DNA of 64,000 bases from an uncultured Lachnospiraceae bacterium. Its GTDB lineage: Bacteria; Bacillota; Clostridia; Lachnospirales; Lachnospiraceae. How positions within the stretch are numbered: position 1 is the first letter of the stretch; the number at the start of each line of letters is the position of its first letter. Shown here in pieces: positions 18,501 through 26,999 of the stretch. Under the pieces are notes generated by a model. It was not told where the DNA came from and did no database searches. It worked only from the letters and a program-made list of their open reading frames with translations. Both the position numbers and the translations under genes were made by a program. The DNA lies in NCBI GenBank assembly GCA_958428365.1, contig CAUAFT010000003.1, positions 62,001 to 126,000 on the forward strand, read 5' to 3'.

Positions 18501-18799
18501 TGTGCCGTACATTCTTTTACCACATAGTCATCCCAGACACGCCCCTCTATATCTTCTAAATTCAGCTTTGCCACAATATTCCGATACCCATTGGAACCTT
18601 TGGAATTTTCTTTTACGACAAATTCATCCTTATCTGTCCTTAGGTAATACTCATGCGGGATCTGTCTTTCATTTCTTCTGTGCCAGGAAAAAGAGAGCGT
18701 CTTGTCTCCCGTAGACAACTCGCTCTCTACTTTTGCATCTTTGTGATTTTTTAATCCTCCTATGAGGGTATGGTTCAAATCATAAAGTTTTAATATCAT
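15560..18799 (-). CDS. Tail-associated protein (Tal type) with C-terminal S74 self-cleaving chaperone
   Basis: In this 1079-residue protein the first 350 residues match phage minor tail/prophage endopeptidase tail proteins (start MILKLYDLNHTLIGGLKNHK). A long middle section rich in repeated beta-type units (xxADKIVAGSITSTEI, TLSVDRLILRGDD) is typical of trimeric tail fibres. The last 130 residues form an intramolecular chaperone (peptidase S74) with the Ser-Lys dyad region SVSSDIGIKNSIEYLDG and a terminal coiled coil. The chaperone folds the trimer and cuts itself off. It is likely the receptor-binding or tip protein. Confidence 0.85.
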   Translation of the reverse strand: MILKLYDLNHTLIGGLKNHKDAKVESELSTGDKTLSFSWHRRNERQIPHEYYLRTDKDEFVVKENSKGSNGYRNIVAKLNLEDIEGRVWDDYVVKECTAQYAADYALTGTGWTCVSTVPGDRLRSISLKRVNAYQVMEKILEAFTCEVEYDTFSKVVYLKERVGKDKGVYFASGVNLKEVSDSGDTYDYATRIIPIGADGLEITGVNNGKRYLENYQYSNKVKTIIWEDTNYTDPEALKADAEYKLNEISKPKKTFQAKIADLARMKPEYEILSYSVGDTVTIMDSEAGIHEKQRITNTVEYLNNPEKNTCDISNTVLSFEEMQKKLFAAAECIGNITTDNGTVKGSSVDSIDVTQIIGLERYIAEDINDLKVNFLYVRSEFGTPYAVIGNGILTQADVTNLNITGREDSALSYITELHTTNAYGDYAKFTVVEADNIAALEARIDKIASTEVNTAYLEANYAQIDMANVNTASIRQGFLDNLMVDQGIIADRIVSGEVVATKTLTGINLYADDITAGTLSVDRLILRGDDKSLVYALNNSGGLVSTQVDTLDAYLLTDRTITADKIVAGSITSTEINVSDLVSTGFIGANRITAKNIFVDDLKAMGATIGGFTIGDTYIANNTLTLAGVSDSVYLGLDGMSCGNRFKVTRMGDLMASNADITGKITASSGEIGGFTIGATALYNGTVSKTSTVTGVYIGTDAIRQYGSASAYTHIEGGKLTCFGAEIKGTINATVLNVDKKITMYDSAHSKMVDVLYIDEPGEDVQAIHINGGASVPVTIDTGATILNGASVVGNISATGAVYASNWLRTYGATGWYSQTYGGGWYMTDSTYIRNYNSKHLLLSANCYFGSTSYYINSSGGARLQLVRLGSTGYGLNSDGSAYLGGLTLASNYLKNDSGDMGLANDTVKIGLWSSAFRPHGDYAGAATLGSGSCRWGQIYTTKAVSVSSDIGIKNSIEYLDGTGRYQQFFHRLKPSRYRLNDEMNGKYHLGFIAQEVEEALLEAELTKADFAGLSTEEGFYSLCYEEFIPLITAVQQSTILRVDAQEEMIRALQNQLYNMRFELEQAKLRISQLEAVA

Positions 18800-18817
18800 G
18801 ATACCCTCCTTGATTGC

Positions 18818-19228
18818 TTAATAATCCAGCATAAAGTCCATTGCGATCAGATCTGCCGGAGCCGGTATATCGTATTTCTCCCCCTCTAAAAATTCATACT
18901 TCACTTTTTGAATTTCTACTTCTACTTCTGCCTTTAAGAGTTCCTTCACCGCTTCAACATAAGATATCCTGTCCTCATCGGATGCAAATACATACTCATT
19001 GTTTTTGGATTCCGGGTTCCCTTCGCCGTCTTTAAGTGCAAATTTATCAACCAAAGATTCCTTGCTTTTTTCAAAGTTCTTGAGCTCTGCTTCCAATATC
19101 AATATGTTTTTGGCAATCGCAAGATTTACTTCGCCGGAAAATACCTTCTTCTCTTTTACCACTTCACTTAATTTCGCATAGACCAGGTTGATATCCTGTA
19201 TCGTCATTTTCTGATTGTCTTTTCTCAT
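18818..19228 (-). CDS. Uncharacterised phage tail-region protein, 136 aa
   Basis: A GGAGGTG site precedes MRKDNQKMTIQDINLVYAK. The protein is mostly helical and charged, with no membrane segment and no recognised domain. Its place between distal tail and Tal genes suggests a tail-tip or assembly role. Confidence 0.7.
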   Translation of the reverse strand: MRKDNQKMTIQDINLVYAKLSEVVKEKKVFSGEVNLAIAKNILILEAELKNFEKSKESLVDKFALKDGEGNPESKNNEYVFASDEDRISYVEAVKELLKAEVEVEIQKVKYEFLEGEKYDIPAPADLIAMDFMLDY

Positions 19229-19231
19229 CTC

Positions 19232-19456
19232 TTACACCTCCGATAACTGTAATACATATGCTTCAAATTCGGCTGCATCTTTCTCTATCTGCTCTTTATT
19301 GGCAAGATAGGCTTCTTTGCTCTGTATGTACTTGCTGATGTTTATGGCGCCATTCTCGCTGATACTCGCATTCATGGTTACTGCGACAATTTCCTTTTCA
19401 TTTGCAGTTACAATGCTATTGCCGTTTACATTCATAGTTTTGCTCTTTTTTAACAT
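19232..19456 (-). CDS. Small phage tail-region protein, 74 aa
   Basis: It starts MLKKSKTMNVNGNSIVTANE after AGGAGG. It is a hydrophilic protein of unknown function between the distal tail protein and the 136-residue gene, and it ends 3 bp before the latter. A longer frame to 19579 overlaps the distal tail gene and lacks a ribosome site. Confidence 0.65.
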   Translation of the reverse strand: MLKKSKTMNVNGNSIVTANEKEIVAVTMNASISENGAINISKYIQSKEAYLANKEQIEKDAAEFEAYVLQLSEV

Positions 19457-19467
19457 ATTTTTTCCTC

Positions 19468-20205
19468 CTAGATAAATCTTGGTTTGTACTTTACTGCGAT
19501 GCTGACAAGTTCCTGCTGTGATTCCAGGCATTCGACGGTGATATGGTTTTCTCCCGGAAGCAGGGAAGGAAAATCCCATAGTTCCATGTCCTTAAATTTG
19601 TTACTACCTGCTTCTGTAATCAGACCTTTTTCTCCATCTATCCGTACAACCTTATCTTTTGTAAGATTTTTAATGACCGTCGGCTTTTCTTCCCCGGTAT
19701 TTTGATCTCTTACCAGTCCATTCAGTGTTACGGATGTCAGTCCGATCAATGGCGTTAATTCTATGATTACAGGAGTCTCCTGATTTCCCTCATTGGTAAT
19801 GATGAAATCCTTTGCAGTCGTTACGGTTGTCACTTCCTCTCCCTGCTCATATCCGTATAATTCTAATGTTGCCTTATGCCACCGGTTTAAAGACGTTTCC
19901 GTCTGCTCAGGATTCGTTAAATATAAAATATAATGATGGTCGAATCCATCTAATTTGATGTCGCAAGGCTCTAACAGTTCAGATATGAAATTACCGGACT
20001 TCCTCCATATCTCCTGCCTGGTGCTTCCTCGTATCATTACAGTAACTTTCATCTTTTTGAATCCTGTAGTGCTCCTTAACATCATCGGTGTGAGTGTTCC
20101 GTCTATCCATTCGCTCTGATTCTTTACTTCCAGAAATCCCGGCTCGACGTTCCATTGCAGCACACCGAATATTTCTTTGGTGTCTTTTCCATTGACTGTC
20201 AACAT
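19468..20205 (-). CDS. Phage distal tail protein (Dit)
   Basis: The 245-residue protein begins MLTVNGKDTKEIFGVLQWNV. Its size, its position directly after the tape measure gene and its beta-rich C-terminal end (PSLLPGENHITVECLESQQE... VKYKPRFI) match Dit/SPP1 gp19.1-like proteins. Dit forms the hexameric hub joining tail tube and tip. Confidence 0.8.
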   Translation of the reverse strand: MLTVNGKDTKEIFGVLQWNVEPGFLEVKNQSEWIDGTLTPMMLRSTTGFKKMKVTVMIRGSTRQEIWRKSGNFISELLEPCDIKLDGFDHHYILYLTNPEQTETSLNRWHKATLELYGYEQGEEVTTVTTAKDFIITNEGNQETPVIIELTPLIGLTSVTLNGLVRDQNTGEEKPTVIKNLTKDKVVRIDGEKGLITEAGSNKFKDMELWDFPSLLPGENHITVECLESQQELVSIAVKYKPRFI

Positions 20206-20213
20206 TATCCCTC

Positions 20214-23200
20214 CTATCTTCTCAATCTTCTGTTCTGCATGGCAAAAGCATTGCTCATTCCAGCGCTGGTCTCTCCGATAATTGCCCCGGTGTCCGTTAT
20301 GAGCTGCATATTTCCCATCTGTTCAAATCCCTTTTCCATGACCTCCATCATTTCAAGAAACATTGTGCACAGATCGGAATTGTCTGCGACCACTTCCACT
20401 CTCTGTTGTACCGGCGCAACAGAAATCAGACTGTTTAACTCTGCCAGTCCGACATTAGATGTGATTTCCGCAGCTCTTATTTTAAGTTCCTCCTGCTGCC
20501 TTGCAATCTGCTCTTTGGATCGCTTTGTCAGGTCTTTGATCATATTCTCTCCGGCGGTATTTACATTTCTCTGATTATCCTCCATTCCTTCCGCAACTCC
20601 GGCAGATAACTGTACACCGATCTCTTTTTTAAACAACCTGGACGGCGAATGGATGTCAGCGGCTTTCTGAATGGCTTTCCTTAGGGAATCCACCATCTCC
20701 TGGGCGGATTTGTTGATCTTCTTCTTGTTGGTCAGTCCGTCTATAATGCCCTGCAAGGTATCATTACCGATAGTTTTTCCGGCAGAAGGAAGGGTTCCGA
20801 GTGTCTTTGTGACTGTTGCATTAACAGCCTTTAAATCTGCTTTTGTGGATTTTTTTGTCGCACCCTTTTTTATTGCTTTTATCATATTTAAGACCGTATC
20901 CTCGCCAACTTTTGTCGCTTTATTCGCAATGTCCTTTAATGGCTTTTCAATGCTTTTGTTCAACTCTACGATTGCTTTCGTATATTCGCTTTTGTACGCA
21001 TCAAGTTCCTGTTGGGCGGCGTTTTTTAATTCCTGAATCTTTTTTTCTGTCTCTTTCTTCAAGGTCTCATTTTCTTTTACCGCCTGGGATTCTGCCAGAG
21101 CTTTTTTCTGTTCATAGAGGTTTTCGTATTCCCGCAGCTGCTCGCTGGATAATTGGTTCAATGCGTGTATGGAAGCAGATGCTTCCGGTCCCATCTCCCT
21201 TAATTCCTGCATCAGTTCCGATGAAAGAATATTCTTACTCCCCAACTTTTCCAACTGCTGCTCCCAATCTGCATAACCGACAACCTGAGTCTTAAGATTA
21301 TACAGGAGTGTTCCGCCGGATACCGACGTACTCTCAAATTCGTCGAATAAATTAAAACTGGAATAAATCGCATCCTTTCTTTCCTGGACAGCATCGTTAT
21401 ATTCGTCAGTCAGTTCCTGGATATCCTCTGCCAGCTTCTCATTCGTTTCTTTGCAATTTTCATAATATTCTTCATTCAGTTCCTCTAACTGCTCGTTCAG
21501 GCTTTCCTTTGCTTCATAATATTTCTGGTCAGCTTCCAGGCGTTCCGCGGTTCCTGCCTTGAATTTCTTTCTTACCGTATCCCAGTATTGCACCTCTGCT
21601 TTCGCTGATACTTTGTAATAGGTCTTGTATGCATCCAGGGCTCCGCCGGAGAGTGCATAGCTTTTATATTCTTCTTTCTCCGCCGCTGTTTGAGCCTTTC
21701 TCTCCTCCTGAATATCCTTGATCTTCTTTGTCGCGTCTACATATGCCTGCGTTCCTTTTTTCAGCTTCTTCCGTACCTGTTTCCAATAATACTCTTCTTT
21801 TTGCAGGGAGATATTGTGAAGCACTTTTTGGTTCTCCATATAAGTATTTGCTTTGGAGTAGATTTCATTGTAATAATCAGATACTGACTTTTTCTGTTTC
21901 TCACCGTTGCTTCCTGTGGTATATCTGGACACATTGAACGCATTTTTTACTTTTGTATTGACTTTCTTTTCAAAAGCATCGATATTTGTCGCTTTTTGCA
22001 ACGCTTCTTTATAAGACTTGGTTCCTTTCTTTGTTGTTGACGCCACCTTTTTCCAAAAATACTTCTCATCCTCCAGGCTGGTAGTATGGGTCTTTTTATA
22101 ATTTGACAACCATTTGCTTGCTGCCCTGTAAACATCGTCCGCAAGAGACTTTGACTCTTTGATCGCTGTTCCTTTTTTTGCCCGGATCCCAAAAGCTACG
22201 CCTTTCGAGATCTGCGCTCCTACAGTATTCTGGAATTTCTTTGACGGGGAATGGATGTCTAATTCCGTCTGTGCCGCCGTGAGAACTGCCTGGCAGACAT
22301 CGGCAACTGACTTACAGGCTTCCCCGCTCCCCTTTGTGATTCCGACTGCCATACCTTTTGACAGCATGATACCAATTTCATCCCGGAACAAATGAGATGG
22401 GGAATGTATTTTACCTGTGCTTTGAGCGGACAAGAGCGCTGCTCCCACCAGTCCTGCGCTTGCCGCTGCTGCTTCCTGCTCTCCTCTTCTGATTCCCACT
22501 GCGAGTCCCTGGGCAAGCGACAGACCAATATTGGAAAATTCTGCTAATGAGTTCTGATATGGGGATTTTGATATATCGTAAACTGATTGTGATGCAGCCT
22601 TTACTTCTCCTTTCTTGCTGTTGAGACCGGAGGCGTAGGCTTCCCCCGCAAAAGCTCCAACTGCTGCCATAACCGGCTTGGTTTTTTCAGATTCTTCATT
22701 GACCGCCCCCCTGGTCTTTTCTCCGGCTGCTGCAATTTCCTCCGGAAATGCTTCTTCAAGTCCGAGAGTATCCATCCAAAGCTGACATACCTCCTGAAAT
22801 CTCTCCGGGCTTTCTTCCAGCGCATCCACTAAAGCCTGAACTGCATTCGCGCCCTGCGGTCCCATCTGCGAGAGTTCCTGATAAAGTTCTGTTGTCATTC
22901 CCTGTCCGGCAGCTTCCGAGAGTTTTATCATATTGTTTTTCCAGTTTGTAAGCCCCTCTTTCTGTGATTCCAGGTTCTTTTGAATATTTTCTAACGATAT
23001 TTCTGTACCGCCGTCAAATTCTTCAAACAGGGAAATGGAACTTTCAATGCTCTCCCCTAATGATTCTTTCATGCTCTGGAATGCTTCCGCCTGCTCCGTG
23101 GTCACATTCTCAACGGTTCCTCCGCTCTCCTCAACTGCTGCGGTATATTCTGCGACTGCCGCACTTGCCTCCTTTGATGCTTCTCCATATTCTTCTATCC

Positions 23201-25670
23201 CCTTCTCAGTGGATTTTATTTTTCCATTTAATTTATCCTGCTGTTTGCCAAGTTCCTCCTGCTGTTCTTTTAACTCCTTATACTCCGCCTTTGCTTTTGC
23301 GCTTCCGTCCCAGGCTGAATTTGTTAAATCAAAATCTCCATATTTATCCGTAAGCTCCTTCATTTTGTCCTTGGTCTCTTCCATCCGTATCTCAACTTCT
23401 GCCAGCTGGGAACAATACTCCTTGAACATATCCTGATGAGCTAAGTACATGGCATATTCTTTGTGGGTCTGATATAGCTTGTCCATCTCCTCGTCGGTCA
23501 TTTTTAAGGAACCGGTCTCTTCATCGAATTTCTGTGCAAGTTCTGGGATATCATCGGACAATTCATTGACGATATTTTTCATCATTTCCCTTCGTCCAAT
23601 ACTCTCATCATCAACTTTATTCAATTCTTTCAGCTTTTCCAATAGCTTTGCATTGGCTCCCCATTCCGTCTCTACGGATGTTGTATGTTCTCCAATTTTC
23701 TCTATATTGGAATCCCATTCTTTCTGCTGTTCCTGCGTTTCCTTAATAAATTGGGCTGTCGAGTCTTTGGCTTCCCTTGTCTTTGCTATATACGCAACAA
23801 GCCCCGCCGTGGCAAGACCGATCGCTCCTACGATTTTTCCGGTAGTTGATAGACTCTTTACTGCTGCAAATGCTTTCTGTGCCATTGTAGCCCCTTCGGT
23901 GGCTTCTTCCAGATTCTTTGTTGCTTCCACAGCATTCTTAATTGAAGAAACAACACTTTTAAATACCTCGGAATTTGTCGTTTTATATACCGCGATCATG
24001 CTTCCCAGTCCCAGAACTGCAACTGATGTCTCCTCCAAATGGTCTCCCACCACATCCAGTCCATCCGCGACCTTTGGTAAGATATTTTCTGCAATCGGTT
24101 CCGCAATCTTCATCTGGACGGTGCGGCTGATTCTGGTAATGGAATTGGTCACATCATCGTATTTTACATCCTTGATCTGTGATAATGCGTCTCTTGTGCC
24201 GTCAATCTCTCCATTCAGGTTCATTAAGGCTTTGACTCCTTCTATTCCAAGATCTTCCCACATCGTACCGAATAAATCTACACCCGCCTGATTCTGTTTC
24301 ACCTTATCGTCCATGTTAAATAATGCGGTCAGGACTTCATCTGTCGCGGCTTTCGCCGATTCTCCGCCCGCTGCAAACTTCGTACGCATTTCATCCGCAT
24401 TCATCCCAAGGATCCCAAAACCTTCTGTTGTGGTCGCTGCTGTGTCTTTTACCCTTATTCCAAATTCTTTATAGGCATCCCCCAGCTTATCTACGGAAAA
24501 GGTGCCCGCTTCCGTTCCGTTTGCAAGAGAATTGAAAAATTCCTCTGCGCCGACTCCCATCTGCTTGTAATGGACGGCATACTCATTGATAACGTCCAGG
24601 AGGTCGCCGTTTTTATTTAACCCATTCTGTGCTCCCTGGGCTATGAGGTTGTACGCTCTCTCACTGGAAACACCCCAGGTATCCATGATCATCTTTACTG
24701 CGCGGGTCTGCTCCTGGTAGTCGAAGTCGAACGTGTCTCTCAGGGCTATCATATTTTCTGTTGCCCCCTGGAGCGATGACGCATCCAGATCACCCAGGTT
24801 CTGATTGATGACGCCAACGGCATTCCCTACGTCTTCCAGGTTCTCGCCGTAGTTCTTCTTATAGACCTCTTCCATGACATCCCGGTATTTTCCCATTGCA
24901 CTTGCGGCAGTCCCGGTACTTGCCTGTAACTGGTTTGCGGATGCGTTCAGTTCTTCTGCTGTCCCAACAGTTGCCTTTGTCATTGCTTTTGCAGCATCTC
25001 CTACCGCAGACACCACTTTATTGGCAACCGCCACTTGAACAGCACTTCCCCAGCTTGTGGTACTCTCTTCGGCTTGCTGTACTGCTCTGCCAAATTCATC
25101 AATACTCTGCGCGCATCCGTCCGTAGAGTTATCTGCCTCTTCCAGATAACGGGCATTTTCCTCTAATGCCTTGTTTGCCCGCAGGGTCTGCGCCTGCGCA
25201 TGATTGAGACTTGTCTCCCAATTTTTGATACGATTGCTTGCCGTCTCATAATTTCTCTCTCCACGTTCTATCGTTTCGGCAAGTTCCTTTATTAGATCCT
25301 TCTGCTTTTTTAATTCATCATCGCTTGTCTCGGAGGAATTTTTCATCTCTTCCATTTTTTGAACAGCTTCCTCATATTTTTTCCTCAATTCCTGCAAGCC
25401 ATTGGAAACTGATTCTCGTGCTTTCTTTGCATTATTTAGAGCTTTTTCAAGCTCCGCCTCTTTTTGTTTTTGGGTCTCTAATGTTTTGGTCAAATTTTCA
25501 TGCTTCGCCCTGAGTGCTTCCAGGGTATTTGACTGCCCTTTAAACTGTTCCTCTATTAAATTTGATTCGGATTTTAGCTTCCTTAATTCGCTGTTTACCC
25601 CCGTCACCGCCTGTTTGAACTCTTTTTCTCCATCCAGGGCGATAATTGCTCCTATTTTCGGTCTTCCCAT
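20214..25670 (-). CDS. Phage tail tape measure protein
   Basis: The 1818-residue protein has an N-terminal coiled coil (about 20-180), a tape-measure core (about 210-560), hydrophobic segments (about 545-650, for example GKIVGAIGLATAGLVAYIA), more coiled coil, and at least three repeats of an IHSPSxxF...G...S.G...G motif typical of these proteins. It sets tail length. Its length predicts a tail of roughly 270 nm by the usual 0.15 nm per residue rule. Confidence 0.95.
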   Translation of the reverse strand: MGRPKIGAIIALDGEKEFKQAVTGVNSELRKLKSESNLIEEQFKGQSNTLEALRAKHENLTKTLETQKQKEAELEKALNNAKKARESVSNGLQELRKKYEEAVQKMEEMKNSSETSDDELKKQKDLIKELAETIERGERNYETASNRIKNWETSLNHAQAQTLRANKALEENARYLEEADNSTDGCAQSIDEFGRAVQQAEESTTSWGSAVQVAVANKVVSAVGDAAKAMTKATVGTAEELNASANQLQASTGTAASAMGKYRDVMEEVYKKNYGENLEDVGNAVGVINQNLGDLDASSLQGATENMIALRDTFDFDYQEQTRAVKMIMDTWGVSSERAYNLIAQGAQNGLNKNGDLLDVINEYAVHYKQMGVGAEEFFNSLANGTEAGTFSVDKLGDAYKEFGIRVKDTAATTTEGFGILGMNADEMRTKFAAGGESAKAATDEVLTALFNMDDKVKQNQAGVDLFGTMWEDLGIEGVKALMNLNGEIDGTRDALSQIKDVKYDDVTNSITRISRTVQMKIAEPIAENILPKVADGLDVVGDHLEETSVAVLGLGSMIAVYKTTNSEVFKSVVSSIKNAVEATKNLEEATEGATMAQKAFAAVKSLSTTGKIVGAIGLATAGLVAYIAKTREAKDSTAQFIKETQEQQKEWDSNIEKIGEHTTSVETEWGANAKLLEKLKELNKVDDESIGRREMMKNIVNELSDDIPELAQKFDEETGSLKMTDEEMDKLYQTHKEYAMYLAHQDMFKEYCSQLAEVEIRMEETKDKMKELTDKYGDFDLTNSAWDGSAKAKAEYKELKEQQEELGKQQDKLNGKIKSTEKGIEEYGEASKEASAAVAEYTAAVEESGGTVENVTTEQAEAFQSMKESLGESIESSISLFEEFDGGTEISLENIQKNLESQKEGLTNWKNNMIKLSEAAGQGMTTELYQELSQMGPQGANAVQALVDALEESPERFQEVCQLWMDTLGLEEAFPEEIAAAGEKTRGAVNEESEKTKPVMAAVGAFAGEAYASGLNSKKGEVKAASQSVYDISKSPYQNSLAEFSNIGLSLAQGLAVGIRRGEQEAAAASAGLVGAALLSAQSTGKIHSPSHLFRDEIGIMLSKGMAVGITKGSGEACKSVADVCQAVLTAAQTELDIHSPSKKFQNTVGAQISKGVAFGIRAKKGTAIKESKSLADDVYRAASKWLSNYKKTHTTSLEDEKYFWKKVASTTKKGTKSYKEALQKATNIDAFEKKVNTKVKNAFNVSRYTTGSNGEKQKKSVSDYYNEIYSKANTYMENQKVLHNISLQKEEYYWKQVRKKLKKGTQAYVDATKKIKDIQEERKAQTAAEKEEYKSYALSGGALDAYKTYYKVSAKAEVQYWDTVRKKFKAGTAERLEADQKYYEAKESLNEQLEELNEEYYENCKETNEKLAEDIQELTDEYNDAVQERKDAIYSSFNLFDEFESTSVSGGTLLYNLKTQVVGYADWEQQLEKLGSKNILSSELMQELREMGPEASASIHALNQLSSEQLREYENLYEQKKALAESQAVKENETLKKETEKKIQELKNAAQQELDAYKSEYTKAIVELNKSIEKPLKDIANKATKVGEDTVLNMIKAIKKGATKKSTKADLKAVNATVTKTLGTLPSAGKTIGNDTLQGIIDGLTNKKKINKSAQEMVDSLRKAIQKAADIHSPSRLFKKEIGVQLSAGVAEGMEDNQRNVNTAGENMIKDLTKRSKEQIARQQEELKIRAAEITSNVGLAELNSLISVAPVQQRVEVVADNSDLCTMFLEMMEVMEKGFEQMGNMQLITDTGAIIGETSAGMSNAFAMQNRRLRR

Positions 25671-25733
25671 TTTAATTTCTCCATCAAAAAAGAGCAGACG
25701 CTTTCACATCCACTCTTTCTTCTATCTCATATT

Positions 25734-25973
25734 TTACTTTTTCATAGTTGTAATTACACCGGACAGCCAGTAGATCAATCCCATTACTGCTGCCCCGGCT
25801 AATAGCAGGAATCCTGTTCCGGCATTAAATAGCATGGTTATCAGTCCTAAAAACAGGGCTACAATGCCTATACAGGCTATTATTTTCCGTACAGTTTCCT
25901 TCTTTAAGGCAAACGCTCCGAATATCAGTATTGCCATAACGACCATTATTCCGATGATTACCAGTGTAGTCAT
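25734..25973 (-). CDS. Small two-to-three-segment membrane protein
   Basis: The 79-residue protein has hydrophobic stretches at about 3-22 (LVIIGIMVVMAILIFGAFAL), 29-47 and 50-72 with a lysine-rich end. It lies between hicB and the tape measure gene with an AGGAGG site. The role is unknown. It could be a superinfection exclusion or other lysogenic membrane protein rather than structural. Confidence 0.6.
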   Translation of the reverse strand: MTTLVIIGIMVVMAILIFGAFALKKETVRKIIACIGIVALFLGLITMLFNAGTGFLLLAGAAVMGLIYWLSGVITTMKK

Positions 25974-26026
25974 ATCTTTTCCTCCTGAATAATAAGAACA
26001 TTCAGATTTTTCTGGAAGCGCTCTTC

Positions 26027-26449
26027 TTACCGTGATACGTTCAATTTTGTCATCAGTGCTTCTTGTAATACTCCAGAAACATTAATATGCGCCTTTTCTG
26101 CCTCTTGATTTAACCAATTTGGGAGCGTCACATTTCTTCTTACCGTCTTATTATCCACTTTACGGCGATACTCCGAAAAATCAATATCAACCAGCGACAC
26201 GCATCCTGTTCCTTCTTCTGCAAACGTTCCTTCTGCCACGCTAATCTCACTCATCGTACTAGGTTCCGGAAGTTCCTTTCCCTCATCCTCATAACATATT
26301 CCTTTTAATCCTATTGCATCTCTCGCCATATCAACGGCATCTACCATTCCAAATCCTTCTGTTAAAATTCCTAAATCCGGCACTTCGATTAACACTGTAC
26401 TCTTTTCATCGTTTAACTGTGTGAAAATCACTGGATATACACTTTTCAT
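26027..26449 (-). CDS. hicB: HicB-family antitoxin (module 1)
   Basis: The 140-residue protein starts MKSVYPVIFTQLNDEKSTVL after GGAGGTC. A partial RNase H-like HicB domain (about 1-90) is followed by a DNA-binding part (VRRNVTLPNWLNQEAEKAHI, about 105-138) of the ribbon-helix-helix or HTH type. It neutralises HicA and represses the operon. The gene order hicA-hicB matches classical loci. It sits inside the tail gene cluster. Confidence 0.88.
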   Translation of the reverse strand: MKSVYPVIFTQLNDEKSTVLIEVPDLGILTEGFGMVDAVDMARDAIGLKGICYEDEGKELPEPSTMSEISVAEGTFAEEGTGCVSLVDIDFSEYRRKVDNKTVRRNVTLPNWLNQEAEKAHINVSGVLQEALMTKLNVSR

Positions 26450-26498
26450 TTTTTCGACCTCCATTCGTTTCTCTATATATAAATAAGGTCAGGGGATT

Positions 26499-26669
26499 TT
26501 ATAACCCCCATTTCCTTATAATTGCTTTCGCCAATCTTTCGTTTATCTCCTTGTGCCTCGGAATTTGTTCTTCGTCTGAACCTCTTACATATACATCATG
26601 ATTGCCTCCGTGTCGTTTGAATCTAAATCCGGCTGACTCAAGTTTTTTTACCAAGTCTCTTTGCTTCAT
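26499..26669 (-). CDS. hicA: HicA-family mRNA interferase toxin (module 1)
   Basis: The 56-residue protein starts MKQRDLVKKLESAGFRFKRH after GGAGG. The double-stranded-RNA-binding-like fold carries the catalytic His in RHGGNHDVY and the IPRHKEINERLAKAIIR end, both hallmarks of HicA. It cleaves mRNA when free of HicB. It is transcribed from its own promoter at 26692-26720. Confidence 0.9.
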   Translation of the reverse strand: MKQRDLVKKLESAGFRFKRHGGNHDVYVRGSDEEQIPRHKEINERLAKAIIRKWGL

Positions 26670-26691
26670 TAGTGTTCCTCCCTATGTTTAT

Positions 26692-26720
26692 ATTATACAC
26701 ACTGCATACACACTTGTCAA
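26692..26720 (-). promoter_or_regulatory. Promoter and operator of hicAB module 1
   Basis: On the minus strand TTGACA (26720-26715), a 17-bp spacer and TATAAT (26697-26692) make a near-consensus promoter. The spacer contains the direct repeat AGTGTGTAT-GC-AGTGTGTAT reaching into the -10 box, a plausible HicB operator. Confidence 0.8.
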
Positions 26721-26730
26721 TATTTTATAG

Positions 26731-26758
26731 AAAAAGAGAGCCTATTGCTAAGCTCTCT
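26731..26758 (-). terminator. Terminator upstream of hicAB module 1
   Basis: On the minus strand AGAGAGC, a 10-nt loop and GCTCTCT are followed by TTTTC. It separates the Rha/small-gene unit from the hicAB promoter. Confidence 0.8.
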
Positions 26759-26773
26759 GATTATTTGTTATCT

Positions 26774-26876
26774 CTATTCAGTCTCATATAAATAAGCTAC
26801 CAGTTTATAGATCCTTCTTAATTTTTTTCTTGTTCTGTATCTTCTCTAATAATTCTATGATTGTTTCTTTGTACAT
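26774..26876 (-). pseudogene. Frameshifted small phage gene
   Basis: ATG at 26876 opens MYKETIIELLEKIQNKKK, then stops early. In the next frame the sequence continues KLRRIYKLVAYLYETE and stops at 26774, the natural-looking end of this type of short helical protein. The break falls in a run of seven A residues (minus strand) near 26820-26830, so a single A insertion, or a sequencing error, explains it. Confidence 0.45.
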
Positions 26877-26998
26877 ACAATTTCCTCCTGGCGTCCCATA
26901 TGTCTATTGATAATTGTGTAAATCTGTCCCAAAAAACGGCTATCTTTCGTTTCGGCTAATTTGTCTAACTGCTGCTTTATGTACTCCTTCATAACCAT
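26855..26998 (-). CDS. Small helical protein, 47 aa
   Basis: It starts MVMKEYIKQQLDKLAETKDS 4 bp after the rha stop, with GGAGGTGG as ribosome site. The RFLGQIYTIINRHMGRQ part resembles the small minus-strand protein at 51184-51309 (KFLEQLFTLIRLHLVRE), so the phage carries two members of one family. Function is unknown. Confidence 0.55.
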   Translation of the reverse strand: MVMKEYIKQQLDKLAETKDSRFLGQIYTIINRHMGRQEEIVCTKKQS

Positions 26999-26999
26999 A

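Noticed and set aside
23479..24291. 270-codon plus-strand frame inside the tape measure gene
   Set aside because: Antisense of a coiled-coil protein gives long Ser/Phe-rich frames; no start signal.
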